Shown here: positions 37,459 through 48,038 of the stretch, piece after piece | How positions within the stretch are numbered: the first letter of the stretch is position 1 | Layout of the letters: every line of letters starts with the position of its first letter | NCBI GenBank assembly: GCA_963726375.1 | Contig: CAVSCE010000007.1 | Location: 186,001-250,000 of the forward strand | Length of the DNA: 64,000 nt | Direction of reading: 5' to 3' | DNA from: UTCFX2 sp963726375 | Lineage (GTDB): Bacteria; Chloroflexota; Anaerolineae; Anaerolineales; UBA4823 | Notes under the pieces: model-generated | The model's database searches: none | What the model was told of the DNA's origin: nothing | Seen by the model: the letters and a program-made list of their open reading frames with translations, nothing else | Program-made: the position numbers and the translations under genes

Positions 37459-37629
37459 ACGATGCGTTTCTGATGTAAAAATATTCTCTGGGGAAGCGAC
37501 TGGTTCGCCGGTCAGAATGGATTTGGAGGCTGCCTGGATAGCACGAATGATGGTTGGATACCCCCCGCAGCGACATAATGTGTCTTTCAGTGCAAAGCGA
37601 ATTTCAGCTTCGCTTGGAGATGGATTTCG

Positions 37630-38016
37630 CTAAAGGAGGGCGTAAGCAGTCATCAGCTGACCGGGGATACAGAACCCGCACTGGACTGCGCCGTAAAGGA
37701 CGAATGCTTGTTGGAGCGGGTGAAGTCTGGCTAATTCATCCTGGAATGCAGACCTAGCCGAAGCGCCCTCAAGGGTCTGGGCTTTAGCAGCCAGAGCTTC
37801 AATAGTAATGACTTCTTTGCCAGCTGCTTTTGCAGACGGGTAGGTGCAGGATAAAATCGGGGAACCGTTGACCAGAACAGTGCATGCCCCACATTCCGAT
37901 TCGTTGCAGCCTATCTTTGTCCCGGTCAGTCTGAGGCGCTCTCTCAGCAAGTCGGAAAGCATTTCTCCAGGTTGCGGTTCAATAGAATATTTTTTTTCAT
38001 TAATGATAAGTTCCAT
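37630..38016 (-). CDS. [2Fe-2S] domain of xanthine dehydrogenase family (first set), ended by in-frame TAG
   Basis: Small iron-sulfur module with the plant-type cluster CNESECGACTVLVNG and the start of the second cluster domain (GAVQCGFCIPGQLMTAYALL). Translation stops at TAG (37630-37632) before the final cysteine pair, which lies beyond it in the same frame (LCRCGGYPTII). The paralogue at 54597 reads LLLRNPNPSEAEI at the same place, so the stop aligns with a Leu (TTG to TAG would need one change). The interruption may be a sequencing error; otherwise the second cluster is lost. Confidence 0.83.
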   Translation of the reverse strand: MELIINEKKYSIEPQPGEMLSDLLRERLRLTGTKIGCNESECGACTVLVNGSPILSCTYPSAKAAGKEVITIEALAAKAQTLEGASARSAFQDELARLHPLQQAFVLYGAVQCGFCIPGQLMTAYALL

Positions 38017-38030
38017 CGTTTTTTGCTGCC

Positions 38031-38912
38031 TTATTTAATATGATCCGCTCTTTGCCAGGCGGCTTCGAAGGTTTCTTTGAGAAGAACTGCTGCCATTTTA
38101 TAACGATATTCTGCTGTTGAGCGGTGAGGGCTGGTCCGAAATCGTGCTTCTGCAAGTAATGTCTCTGCAGCCGTCGAAAGCGTGCGAGATGTAAGGTTTT
38201 GGCCGCGCAGCATGTTTTCTGTTTGCTGTGCCCGAAAAGGTGTTGGACCAGCGGGACCGACCGCAATCCGAATATCCTTGATGGTATCATTCGAACGCTT
38301 CAGCCAGATGGCCATATTCAAGATCGCGATCGCTACTCCTTGTGGTCGCATGATCCTGTGATGAGCAGAAGCCTGACCCGGTTCATGCAGCGGTAAGATA
38401 AAACCTACCAAAATTTCTCGGCGCGGATCAAGAGATGACTTTCCTGGTCCCAGGAACAACTCCTGCATCGAGGCGCGACGGCGATTTTTGGGGCTGGCAA
38501 TTTCTGCTTGTGCGCCTAACGCTACCAGGCTTATGGTCCCATCGGCAGCAGGAAGGGCGTGGGCGACGTTTCCACCCAATGTTGCAGTATTGCGTACTTG
38601 CGGTCCGCCAATCAAGCTCCCTGCATCTACAAGGGCACCCGCATGTTTCTGGACCAAAGGGGATGCAACCACTTGATTGAGTGGCAATGCAGCGCCCACA
38701 AATAAACCATCGATTTGCTCTTCGATCAGGCACATCTCAGGAATTTGGGTAACATCAACAAGGGTATTGATCGGGGGATGTCGGCCTTGCTGCAGGTCGA
38801 GGAGCAGATCCGTCCCTCCAGCTACTGGCCGAGCGGTTTCAGGCGCATTCACCAGAACATTTAGTGCATCCGCAACTGAATGAGCAAGATAATAGGTTTT
38901 CCAGATTGTCAT
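38031..38912 (-). CDS. FAD-binding subunit of xanthine dehydrogenase family (first set)
   Basis: FAD-binding medium subunit (CoxM/XdhB type), 293 residues. It carries the flavin motif ETARPVAGGTDLLLDLQQG and the second motif GPQVRNTATLGGNVAHALP. It is the first gene of the minus-strand set and is followed 14 bases later by the [2Fe-2S] domain gene. The intergenic stretch upstream (38913-39240), shared with the M20 peptidase gene, contains a short GGGC/GCCC hairpin and a TATAAT at 39141 without a good -35 element; no gene is visible there. Confidence 0.9.
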   Translation of the reverse strand: MTIWKTYYLAHSVADALNVLVNAPETARPVAGGTDLLLDLQQGRHPPINTLVDVTQIPEMCLIEEQIDGLFVGAALPLNQVVASPLVQKHAGALVDAGSLIGGPQVRNTATLGGNVAHALPAADGTISLVALGAQAEIASPKNRRRASMQELFLGPGKSSLDPRREILVGFILPLHEPGQASAHHRIMRPQGVAIAILNMAIWLKRSNDTIKDIRIAVGPAGPTPFRAQQTENMLRGQNLTSRTLSTAAETLLAEARFRTSPHRSTAEYRYKMAAVLLKETFEAAWQRADHIK

Positions 38913-39240
38913 GGACCGGAAGGTTACCTTTCATCAAGATTTCGGACGGAGGCACTTTTCGACGGGCTAAAAACCTCGTAGGGCTTTCGCCCGACGCCGA
39001 CAGTAGGACTTCCCCTTTGTCGACCACCGATCCAAGTGATATATTTTAACATGAATTCTTCGCGATAAAAATCCGATTAATAAATCGCTTCTTTCTCTCA
39101 TAAGGCTCTCTGCCTGTGTGAGTACTGATGATTTAGGGTTTATAATAGGGCAATCCCCTTGCCAGCCGGAAACGATTCAGGCAGTAGACCGCCTATGTTG
39201 ACGCGGGATTAACTAACGATTTCTTGTGCAGGAGATTTTT

Positions 39241-40619
39241 ATGACCAATGAACAATTACACCTGGCATTAAAATATGTCCAGGATCATCACGACTCGATC
39301 ATCGAAGAGATCGTTTCGTTTGTCTCTATCCCTTCAATTTCTACCGATCCAAAAGCCAAACCGGACAGCTTACGCGCCGCCAACTGGTTGGCTGACCGCT
39401 TGAAAGAGCTCGGTTTCGAGAATGTAATGCTGCGCCAGACCGCAGGCGCTCCGATCGTAATTGGAGAACTCCTTAAAGCTGGAAATAATCGCCCAACGGT
39501 ATTGATTTACGGTCATTATGATGTCCAACCTGTCGAACCGCTTGAGCTTTGGGAAAGCATGCCTTTCGAACCCGAAATTCGCGCCAACAATCTATACGGT
39601 CGGGGTACATCAGATATGAAAGGCCAGATTGTCGCAGTACTGGCTGCGATAGAAGCATTCGTGAATACTGGCGGGATGCCGGTAAATGTTAAATTCATCG
39701 TGGAAGGTGAGGAGGAAATTGGTTCACCTAACCTTGAGAAATTCATCGTCGAAAATAAAAACAGGCTCACTAGCGATTTTGCATTAAATCCAGATTCCGG
39801 GATGATCGCTGACGAATATCCGACGATTACTTACGGTCTGCGAGGCCTATCCTACTTTGAGATTCGATTGACTGGGCCAGACCATGATCTGCATTCAGGC
39901 TTGTTTGGTGGGGCGGTGCATAATCCAGCTCAAGTCCTTTGTGAATTGATCGCTGGAATGCATGATGAGAAAGGCAGGGTAACGCTGCCAGGATTCTACG
40001 ATAAAGTCCGGGATGTGGATCAGGAAGAGCGGGCAGAGCTAGCCCGCCTGCCGATGGATGATATTTTTTTCCGCAACCAGACGGGTGTAAAAGCACTATA
40101 TGGTGAGGATGGATATACTTCGGTCGAGCGAGTGACGGCACGCCCGACTTTAGAGGTAAACGGCCTGCTCTCAGGTTTTACCGGGGAAGGTTCGAAGACT
40201 GTCCTGCCGGCCAAAGCGATGGCGAAGATTTCCACCCGACTTGTGCCTGACCAGGACCCTTATGAGGTTCGCGAACAGCTCCTCCAATTCCTGGAGGAAC
40301 GAGTTCTCCATCAATACGCTGGGAGCTTGTTTTGCATTCAGCGGGTTATCCATCGATTACGGATCGCAACCACCCCGCCGTGAATGCGATGGGAAGAGCG
40401 CTCGAAGAGACCTGGGGTCGGCGTCCATTTTTCAAAAGAGAAGGCGGCAGTATTCCGGTTGTCGCATCAATGCAGAAGTATTTAGGGATCGAGTCCGTCT
40501 TAACAGGTTTCAGCCTGCCAGATGACAACTTGCATGCACCGAACGAGAAGCTTCATCTCCCGACTTTCGAACGTGGATTGCAGGCGCTGGTGAAATTTTT
40601 CAGCTATCTTGGGGAGTAA
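39241..40619 (+). CDS. M20-family metallopeptidase, one frameshift
   Basis: Zinc-dependent dipeptidase or deacylase of the M20/ArgE/DapE family, about 459 residues. Metal ligands are visible in LIYGHYDVQPVEP, NLYGRGTSDMKGQ and the catalytic EGEEEIGSPNLEKF. The dimerisation domain includes DLHSGLFGGAVHNP. The frame breaks near 40307: one missing base separates LEERV from PSIRWELVLHSAGYP, and the tail SMQKYLGIESVL to FFSYLGE supplies the remaining metal-binding His (DDNLHAPNEKL). ATG 39241 has CAGGAG upstream. This architecture fits cytosolic non-specific dipeptidases of the CPG2/CNDP group. Confidence 0.87.
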
Positions 40620-40701
40620 GAAGGGCGAGTCACCTTACCTGGTTTTATTATTTTCGGTGGAATTGGGTCAACGAATTAAATTTAGATAATGGTAGGCGAA
40701 T

Positions 40702-41583
40702 ATGAGCGAAGAACTACCCACTTACGGCGGGCAGGCAGTGATCGAAGGAGTCATGATGCGGGGCTCAAAGAGCGTTGCTATAGCGATGCGGGCGCCGGAT
40801 AACCAGATTGTATTGCACAGTGAGCCGCTATCGGCTTTATATCGCGGCAGGATCATCAAGATCCCATTCTTACGTGGCTTAATTGGCTTATGGGATGCTC
40901 TCGGCCTGGGGATGCGCGCTTTGACGATCTCAGCAAATACCCAGACTGGAGATGATGAAAAACTGGAAGGCCCTGCGCTTTATCTAACCCTGGGAGTCTC
41001 CCTGCTGATTGGTGTCGGCCTTTTCTTTCTGCTCCCGGCAACCATTGGCCAGCTGTTTGAGCGCATTTTTCATATCAATACCTGGTGGAGCAACCTGATT
41101 GAAGGTCTCATTCGCCTGGCGTTGTTAATCGGATACCTGGTTGCGGTCGCCAGGCTAGCTGAGATTCGAAGAGTGTTCGCCTATCATGGCGCAGAGCATA
41201 AGACGATTAATGCCTATGAGGCTGGAGCGGACTTAAATCCTGAAACTGTCGCATGTTATTCCGTTGAACATCCGCGCTGCGGTACTTCTTTCCTGCTCAC
41301 CCTTGTTCTGCTCTCGGTAGTTCTGTTCAGCTTCTTTGGACCGCTTCCTCTGGGCATGAGGCTGTTGAGCCGGATTTTGATGCTTCCGGTTTTGGCCGGA
41401 TTGGCGTATGAGTATATTCGCTGGACTGCCAGACATCTTGATTCTGCCTGGGTTCGCTGGATGATCCGACCTAATATGGCCCTCCAGCATTTAACAACTC
41501 GCGAACCGACCTCTGAGATGCTGGAGGTCTCTATTGCTGCATTAAATGCAATGCGTGCGAAAGAGACTGAATTGACTTTGTGA
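40702..41583 (+). CDS. DUF1385 family membrane protein (YqhQ-like)
   Basis: Conserved membrane protein of 293 residues. It opens with the family signature YGGQAVIEGVMMRG, then has hydrophobic segments around LYLTLGVSLLIGVGLFFLL and LIRLALLIGYLVAVARLAE, and the conserved YHGAEHKTINAYE and ERPRCGTSF-like (EHPRCGTSFLL) motifs. The biochemical function is unknown. A TTGGGT-N16-GATAAT pair at 40663-40690 could be a promoter, though it would leave a very short leader. Confidence 0.88.
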   Translation: MSEELPTYGGQAVIEGVMMRGSKSVAIAMRAPDNQIVLHSEPLSALYRGRIIKIPFLRGLIGLWDALGLGMRALTISANTQTGDDEKLEGPALYLTLGVSLLIGVGLFFLLPATIGQLFERIFHINTWWSNLIEGLIRLALLIGYLVAVARLAEIRRVFAYHGAEHKTINAYEAGADLNPETVACYSVEHPRCGTSFLLTLVLLSVVLFSFFGPLPLGMRLLSRILMLPVLAGLAYEYIRWTARHLDSAWVRWMIRPNMALQHLTTREPTSEMLEVSIAALNAMRAKETELTL

Positions 41584-41685
41584 TTTTCTCCGGATCCTTG
41601 CTGAAAAGGACGAGTTTAAACGGAGAGAATGATTTAAATAGGCTTACACCTTTTGACGACTTGAACGTATGAAAAGAGTCACGGC

Positions 41686-43097
41686 ATGGCAATTCACCCT
41701 CCGGTCAGAATAAGATTTTTGATCGTGGCATTGCTGCTTGTTTTTTCTCAGGAGTGAACCTCGTTGGATGCCTGCCGGGAGATGAAATTACTCAGCCCTC
41801 CCCTTCCGTTCCGAATACCATTAGTCCCGCAAACACTGAGCTCGCATTGCCTGATCTGGTCATCAGATCTGTGGAAATTCTTGGCGACTCATCGATTGAA
41901 TGTCCTGCCCCGGATCAATCCTATCATACACTCATAAAGATCCAAAACAAGGGTGGACGACCGGCTGGATCATTTGTTTTATCGCTAAACCTGGATCGAC
42001 AGCTGGTGAACACAATCCTACAGCCTGGTGACACAATCGATGTCCTTTTCCCGGGTTTTGAAAGACAGGTCAAGGGGATGGTAGATGCAACATCTTTAGT
42101 GTTGGAAAAGGATGAAAGCAATAACCAGTATTCACATCGCCTCGAGCTCCCAACCCCTTCAGAGGCCTGCCTTCCGACAGCAACGCCTGAAATTCAGGTT
42201 CGAGAAGCTAAATATATCCTGGAAGGTCATACAGCCAAGGTTTGGGATGTCGCATTTTCACCAGACGGCCGATTAGTTGCTTCAGGGTCGGTGGATAATA
42301 CTCTTCGTCTGTGGAATGTCGAGCAAGGCAAATTGATTCAAATCATGGAAGGACACCCATTTCCTGTCCTCCGAGTGAAATATTCCGCTTTGGGCATCAC
42401 AATCGTGACAGGTTCCACGGATGGAGTGATCCGAGTTTGGGATGTTTCGACAGGTAAATACCTCCAAGCTTTAGAAGGACATACTGGCTGGATAACCGGG
42501 TTGGATGTTTCAAGAGATGGGAATTGGCTTGTCTCATCGGCTGAAGATGACACGGTCCGCTTATGGCGTATGCCGAAGGGCAATCTGTCTCAGTTAATCG
42601 ACGAAGGGATGTCAGGGGTTCGCTCCTCGACTTTTTCTCGCGATTCGCTCACGATCGGCTGGGGTGAGGAAAATGGAGAACTCAAGCTTCGAACCGTGAG
42701 CGGGATCTGGTTGGGGACGCTCAGTAATTCATCCCAACCGGTATTAAGCCTAGCGTTTTCGCCAGATGGGACATTACTGGCATCCGGAGATAACGCTGGC
42801 GTAATAAGAATCTGGAATATCAAGGAAAAAACTCAGGTTCAAGCGCTTCGAAGCCATACCGATTCGATCAACGATCTAGTGTTTTCCCCAGATGGTCAAT
42901 GGTTAGTTTCGGCTTCAGCGGATAAATCTCTAAGGCTCTGGCGCCTTGAAGATGGAATATTCCAATCTACGCCGCAGCTGATTTTTTCCGGACATTCGGG
43001 GGAGGTGACGAGCGTTGATTTTTCACCAAATCATTTCCTGGTTGTTTCTGGATCCGAGGACGGAACTGTCCGGTTATGGGACTGGGAAACACAGTAA
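41686..43097 (+). CDS. WD40 lipoprotein with CARDB domain, frameshift in signal peptide
   Basis: Probable exported lipoprotein. The signal peptide (MAIHPPVRIRFLIVALLLVF) starts at ATG 41686 and one missing base near 41747 shifts it into the frame of the lipobox NLVGC. The mature part has a CARDB-like adhesion domain (LPDLVIRSVEILGD, IKIQNKGGRPAG, LEKDESNNQYSH), then seven WD40 repeats, from EGHTAKVWDVAFSPDG to SGHSGEVTSVDFSPN. Seven repeats make one complete beta-propeller. The fourth blade (GMSGVRSSTFSRDSL) is degenerate. No enzyme domain is attached, so it is likely a binding or scaffolding protein on the cell surface. Confidence 0.8.
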
Positions 43098-43144
43098 GTT
43101 TGGTATACTTGTCGGAATTTATTCGGTCCAGAAAGCTTGTTGGA

Positions 43145-44269
43145 ATGAATTTTCTTGATAATTTAAATATTACTCATCGCCGGATTGTCGTGAAGCTCGG
43201 TACCAGCACCTTGACGGATGGGACATCTTTCCTTTCGCAGCCGAGGATGATAGATCTGGTTCGTCAAGTTGCAGACATTCGCGCAGCGCAGGTTGACGTA
43301 ATCCTGGTATCTTCTGGAGCGATTGCCCTGGGACGAGAAGTCCTAAACTTCCCTTCACTGCCGAAGGAGATTCCAGCCAAACAGATGCTTGCAGCAGTGG
43401 GGCAGCCGCGTTTGATGGATTTGTGGGGAAAGTTATTTGACATTTATGGCCAAAAAATCGCTCAAGTGCTGCTCACCCGAGATGATTTAAGATTTCGATC
43501 CCGCTATCTTAATGCTCGAAACACATTGCGCGCACTGCTTGATCAGGGTTTAATCCCTATCGTTAATGAAAATGACACGGTAGCAACAGAAGAGATCCGC
43601 GTTGGTGATAACGATAACCTTTCTGCATTTGTAGCAAACCTTGTCGACGCCGATTTACTGGTGCTCCTGACGGATCGGGAAGGCCTTTTTACTGCGGATC
43701 CGCGAAAGGTACCGGATGCCCGGTTGGTGAGCCGAATTGAGACTCCGGAAATCGGTTCAGAACTTTGGGAAGCTGCAGGTGGAAGCGGCGATCTAGGAAC
43801 AGGTGGGATGGTGACAAAGCTGCAATCTGCTGATCTGGCGCGGCGCTCCGGGGCAGTTGTTGTGATTGCTCAGGGGAAAGCACCAGATATTCTTCTGAGA
43901 GTCATCCATGATGAGCCTGCAGGCACATATTTTACTGCGACCATGAGTGCTGTTGAGAGCCGAAAACGATTTATACTTACCGGTGGAAAATCAGGCAGGC
44001 TCAGGGTCGATAAAGGAGCGGTTTCGGCTTTGCTTCAAGGCCGAAGTTTGCTCCCCGCAGGGCTGGTTGAGGTGAGCGGGGAATTCAGTCGAGGTGAAAC
44101 CCTGAGCATATGCGATGAGAATGGTCGTGAAATCGCGCGCGGCCTTGTTAACTACAATCATATTGACTGCCAGAAGATAAGCGGACGGCAGAGTTTCGAA
44201 ATTGAAGGCGAATTGGGGTATTTCTTTGGTGACGAAATTATCCATCGAAACGATATGGTGTTGATTTAG
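43145..44269 (+). CDS. proB: Glutamate 5-kinase
   Basis: First step of proline synthesis, phosphorylation of glutamate. The amino-acid kinase domain shows RRIVVKLGTSTLTDG, VSSGAIALGRE, IPIVNENDTVATEEIRVGDND and TDREGLFTADPRKV, then GTGGMVTKLQSADLARRSG. A C-terminal PUA domain (around GRLRVDKGAVSALLQGRSLLP) completes 374 residues. ATG 43145 begins the conserved part; an earlier in-frame start overlaps the WD40 gene. It ends in TAG. proA follows after 51 bases, giving the usual proBA order. Confidence 0.93.
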   Translation: MNFLDNLNITHRRIVVKLGTSTLTDGTSFLSQPRMIDLVRQVADIRAAQVDVILVSSGAIALGREVLNFPSLPKEIPAKQMLAAVGQPRLMDLWGKLFDIYGQKIAQVLLTRDDLRFRSRYLNARNTLRALLDQGLIPIVNENDTVATEEIRVGDNDNLSAFVANLVDADLLVLLTDREGLFTADPRKVPDARLVSRIETPEIGSELWEAAGGSGDLGTGGMVTKLQSADLARRSGAVVVIAQGKAPDILLRVIHDEPAGTYFTATMSAVESRKRFILTGGKSGRLRVDKGAVSALLQGRSLLPAGLVEVSGEFSRGETLSICDENGREIARGLVNYNHIDCQKISGRQSFEIEGELGYFFGDEIIHRNDMVLI

Positions 44270-44320
44270 CAGTCAGATTCAATTGCTTTTTGATGTTGAG
44301 ACATCGATAGGATTTTTGAA

Positions 44321-45575
44321 ATGGACCTGGAAACAGTAGGACATAACGCCAGAAGCGCCTTTTCACAAATATCTCGAATGAGCAGCTCGGCTCGTGCATT
44401 TGCGGTAGCAGCGATTGCTGACGAACTGGAATTGTACAATCGGGAAGTGATCGCAGCCAACCAAAATGATATCGAAACAGCCCGGCAGAGTGGGTTAAGT
44501 CCTGCTCTGATCGACAGACTGACGTTGAATGCGAAGCGTTTGGTGGATATCATTTCAGATTTGAGGATGCTTGTGGATGCCCATGATCCGATCGGAGAGA
44601 GATTCGACGAGAGGACTTTACCCAATGGATTGAGACTCTGGCGTCAGCGCGTGCCATTAGGCGTTCTGGGAGTGATTTATGAATCCCGTCCAAATGTCAC
44701 GATTGATGTTGCTGGCTTAGCGGTTAAGACAGGAAATACCGCGATCTTGCGCGGGGGTAAAGAGACGATTCAAACAAATCGCTCCCTGGTTTCTGTCATC
44801 CAATCTGCGTTATTGAAATCTGGAATGCCTTCTGAAACAGTGCAATTTATCGATAACCCGGATCGCAAGCTGGTTGAAGAGATGTTGCGGCTGAATGAAT
44901 ATATCGATGTGATTATTCCGCGAGGTGGAAACAGCCTGCATCAATTCTGCCGTGAGAATTCGACAATCCCGGTGATCACAGGTGGGATCGGGATTTGTCA
45001 TCTTTTTGTAGATTCTGATGTTGATCTTAAACGTGCACTCCCTGTGATCTTAAATGCAAAGACGCAGCGGCCAAGCGTCTGCAACGCTTTGGATACGCTG
45101 CTCGTTCACGAAGCGATCGCAGCCGAATTTTTACCAGATGTCGTCGATACCCTTGGTTCAGCTCGGGTCGCCTTTCGAGCAGAGGAAAAAGCAGCTTCGT
45201 TTCTTGCGGGCGATGAGCGCGTCTTGCCTGCGGGCCCTGAGGATTTTGATACCGAATGGCTGTCCCTGGTGCTTAGCCTTAAAGTTGTTTCTGGTCTCGA
45301 TGAAGCGATAAGCCACATCGACCAACATAGCACGCATCATTCGGATGGGATCTTGACCGAGAACCAGGATCACGCAGATCGTTTCATCCAGGAAGTCGAA
45401 CTCGGCTGCAGTCTATGTCAATGCCAGCACACGTTTCACGGACGGTGGGCAATTTGGTCTTGGGGCGGAGGTTGCAGTCTCCACGCAGCGGTTGCATGCA
45501 CGTGGCCCGATGGGTTTGCCAGAACTGACGACTTACAAATGGGTTGCAATCGGGGATTATGTTGTGCGCCCTTAA
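44321..45575 (+). CDS. proA: Glutamate-5-semialdehyde dehydrogenase, one frameshift
   Basis: Second step of proline synthesis, reducing glutamyl-5-phosphate with NADPH. It has YESRPNVTIDVAGLAVKTGN, the ILRGGKETIQTNR segment, DVIIPRGGNSL and the catalytic cysteine in QRPSVCNALDTLLVH. One extra base at about 45401 moves the last ~58 residues into another frame, in which they read SAAVYVNASTRFTDGGQFG through ELTTYKWVAIGDYVVRP and stop at 45575. This is the normal ProA C-terminus. The uncorrected frame runs on to 45667 with a meaningless tail. Confidence 0.9.
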
Positions 45576-45683
45576 GCCTGATTTCTTTGGGCTCGGAACA
45601 GTCAGTAAGTGATAGTAAAAGAGCCTGGTTGGATCAGCACCAAGGATTTCTCTTTTGGTTGCTTTAATGTTGTACATCGAGGA

Positions 45684-47930
45684 CTAATCAGGCAGGAGGA
45701 TTGTGCGAAAATCAATTTTTTCAGCGTGCTTTATTGAGTTCCTACCAGTAAATATTTTATTTGGGGGGAAATTCAGTATGGAAAATATCACTAATGCTGA
45801 TTCGTCTTTATTTTTGGGTTCCGCTGCGACAGTGATCTGGCAACGGCCTGAATTCTTTGCTTGATATAAAGCTTCGTCTGCAATATCTATCAGCTCTGGG
45901 CGGGTTTGTGCTTGAAATGGAAATCCTGCAATCCCCTGGCTGATTGTAGGAGGAGGAAGGTAAGAGCCATTTTTGTCCGGTAATTTAATTTCCTGAAGAG
46001 CATTGCAGATATTTTGAGCAATCTTTTCTGCATCTCTTAGGATCAACCCAGGAAGAGCAACTGAGAATTCCTCTCCCCCCATCTGCCAATGAAACCGTCT
46101 GAAGGAATTGCAGTTTCAATTTTCTTTACAATTTGAATCAGGACTTCGTCCCCAACCTGATGTCCATATGTGTCGTTATAAAGCTTGAAATCGTCTACAT
46201 CCATCATAATTAATGATATTTTGGATGTTGCTGCCGCTGCTTTTTGCATGGCTTCATCCATTTGTGCTAGAAAAGCGGAATGGTTTAATGCACCCGTGAG
46301 GGAATCTCTACGGGCTTGCTCTTTAACAGCGGCATGCTGCCGGGCATTTTCGACATCCAGCGCAGCTTGAGACGCAATACTGGAAAGCAGATTTATATCC
46401 GCTTCATCAAAAGCTTCAACCGAATAACTGGCCACCGCAAGGATCCCTAACACACGCTCACCGACCAGCATGGGCACACCTAACCATGATTCGGAAAGTT
46501 CATTATGGCCCAATTAAATCGGTCGGATTGGTAAAACTGATATCTGTTCAGTGAGATGGTAGATCAGAAGAGGAGAGCGGTTCCTGATAACCCAACCTGC
46601 CAATCCTTCTGCTAATGGTATGCGGGCCGGAGGAAAGCGCTCATTCTTATCGATCAAGATTCGGATATCCAGGTGATCATCACCGGGATCATATAGTGCT
46701 ACGTAGTAGGTATCCGTAGGAATAACGCGATTAAGCTGGTCGTGGATCAGCTCTAATAGGGCATCTAATTCAATCGTAGAATTAATTGCTTTTCCAACTT
46801 CATTAATTACTGCCAGACGATCCGCTCTTTTTTGGGTTTCTTCGAGCAAGCGGGCATTTTCAATAGCAGAGCCAATCTGAGTGGAAAGTGTTTTAAGAAG
46901 ATTGATCTTTTCTTCTGTGAAAGGCTCGCGCTGCCAGTTGCGGACTTCGATAATTGAAATCAATCCAAGGCACTTGCCTCTAGAAACCAGCGGAAAAAGG
47001 CCCATTGTTTTGGTTTCCGGGAATGAAAAAGCCTCCACCAGATCCATGACATCTGGGTTCACCAAACCTTCCTCTCCGATCACAAGGTGTTCCCCTGTGT
47101 TCAAGAGCTCATTCAGTCGAGGAAGCGAATCGATCAGGACTTTTTCGTGTTCTCGACGCATCCATTTCGAAGCCGGCCTAAGCGGATAAGAACCTGCAAT
47201 ACTGAGATGATCTCCCGGAGAATTTTTAAGGAAGATGGCGCAGTATGTAACGGGGAGGTTAATGGCGATCGCTTTACTGATCCGGAGTAAAATGCCGTTT
47301 AAATCAGCCCTCTGCGAAGCAATTGTTCCAACTTTTAATAACAGGGATAGATAATTGTTCCGGCGTCCTGAAAGTAAAAGATTATCGTGTAAAGCGCCGG
47401 ATACCAGGCTCATCCAGTATCCAGCAACAAGCAAAATTAAAGCCTGTAAACCAGTATAAAATGGATTGATAATAAGAGTTCTGGTTTCGCAGCATCAAGG
47501 CGACCAAATACAGGATGATCGCTAAGAAAGCCGATGCGATAGCGGCTCCACGACCGGTGAGGATCCCAGCGCTGCAAACAACAAGTAGATAAAGCACTTC
47601 GAATTGGAATCCATAAGGCTTAAGTAACAAGAAGAAGCCAGTGATGATAAAGACTGCCCCAAAGGCAGCGATATATGAATTTCTTGCTTTACTGTATTGA
47701 TTGTTCAGTAAGCGATAAAAAAGTATGTAATTGAAGACCAGGGCAGTACATACGAGAATTACAAGAAAGGCTTTTTCCAGAGGCCGTTGGAGGATAAACC
47801 AGATGAACCCTCCTGCGATAAGGAAACTTACCCAATTGATTAATCGGACGGAATGGACAAGATCTTTCTTGGAGTTTAATGAGAAAATGGTATTCACTAT
47901 TCTTATGAAGTCATCTGTGAACACATGCAA
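45684..47930 (-). CDS. Membrane GAF-GAF-GGDEF diguanylate cyclase, interrupted
   Basis: Signalling protein predicted to make cyclic di-GMP. About five or six membrane helices (47930 to ~47450) are followed by two GAF domains (from AIAINLPVTYCAIFLK and from ALLELIHDQLNRVIPTDTYY), then a GGDEF domain with RRDSLTGALNHSAF, MMDVDDFKLYND and an active-type RWGGEEFSVALPG. Three lesions break it: an extra base near 47449, an in-frame TAA at 46514-46516 (RPI, stop, LGHNELS; CAA to TAA would explain it), and one base missing from a six-base G run at 46075-46080 in the GGEEF motif itself. All domains stay recognisable, so it may be intact in the living cell. Confidence 0.78.
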
Positions 47931-48038
47931 TTGATGTTATTTCTATCATAACATTCTTTGTTTTGCTGATTATTCCTGTATTTACCTTGCAGTATTGTAG
48001 ATAATTGCATAAAATATTGAATGTTTAGATTCCCTGGA

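Noticed and set aside
21158..37632. Repeated in-frame TAG codons (NuoE, the 2Fe-2S-Mo hydroxylase, the nuclease) suggested that TAG might be read as an amino acid.
   Set aside because: Several intact genes here end normally at TAG (proB, cofC, the Mo subunit at 35191), and other breaks are TAA or indels. No pyrrolysine or suppressor tRNA gene was seen.
38913..39240. Possible short genes in the divergent space between the hydroxylase FAD gene and the M20 peptidase.
   Set aside because: Short frames lack ribosome sites and similarity; only a small hairpin and an isolated TATAAT were seen.
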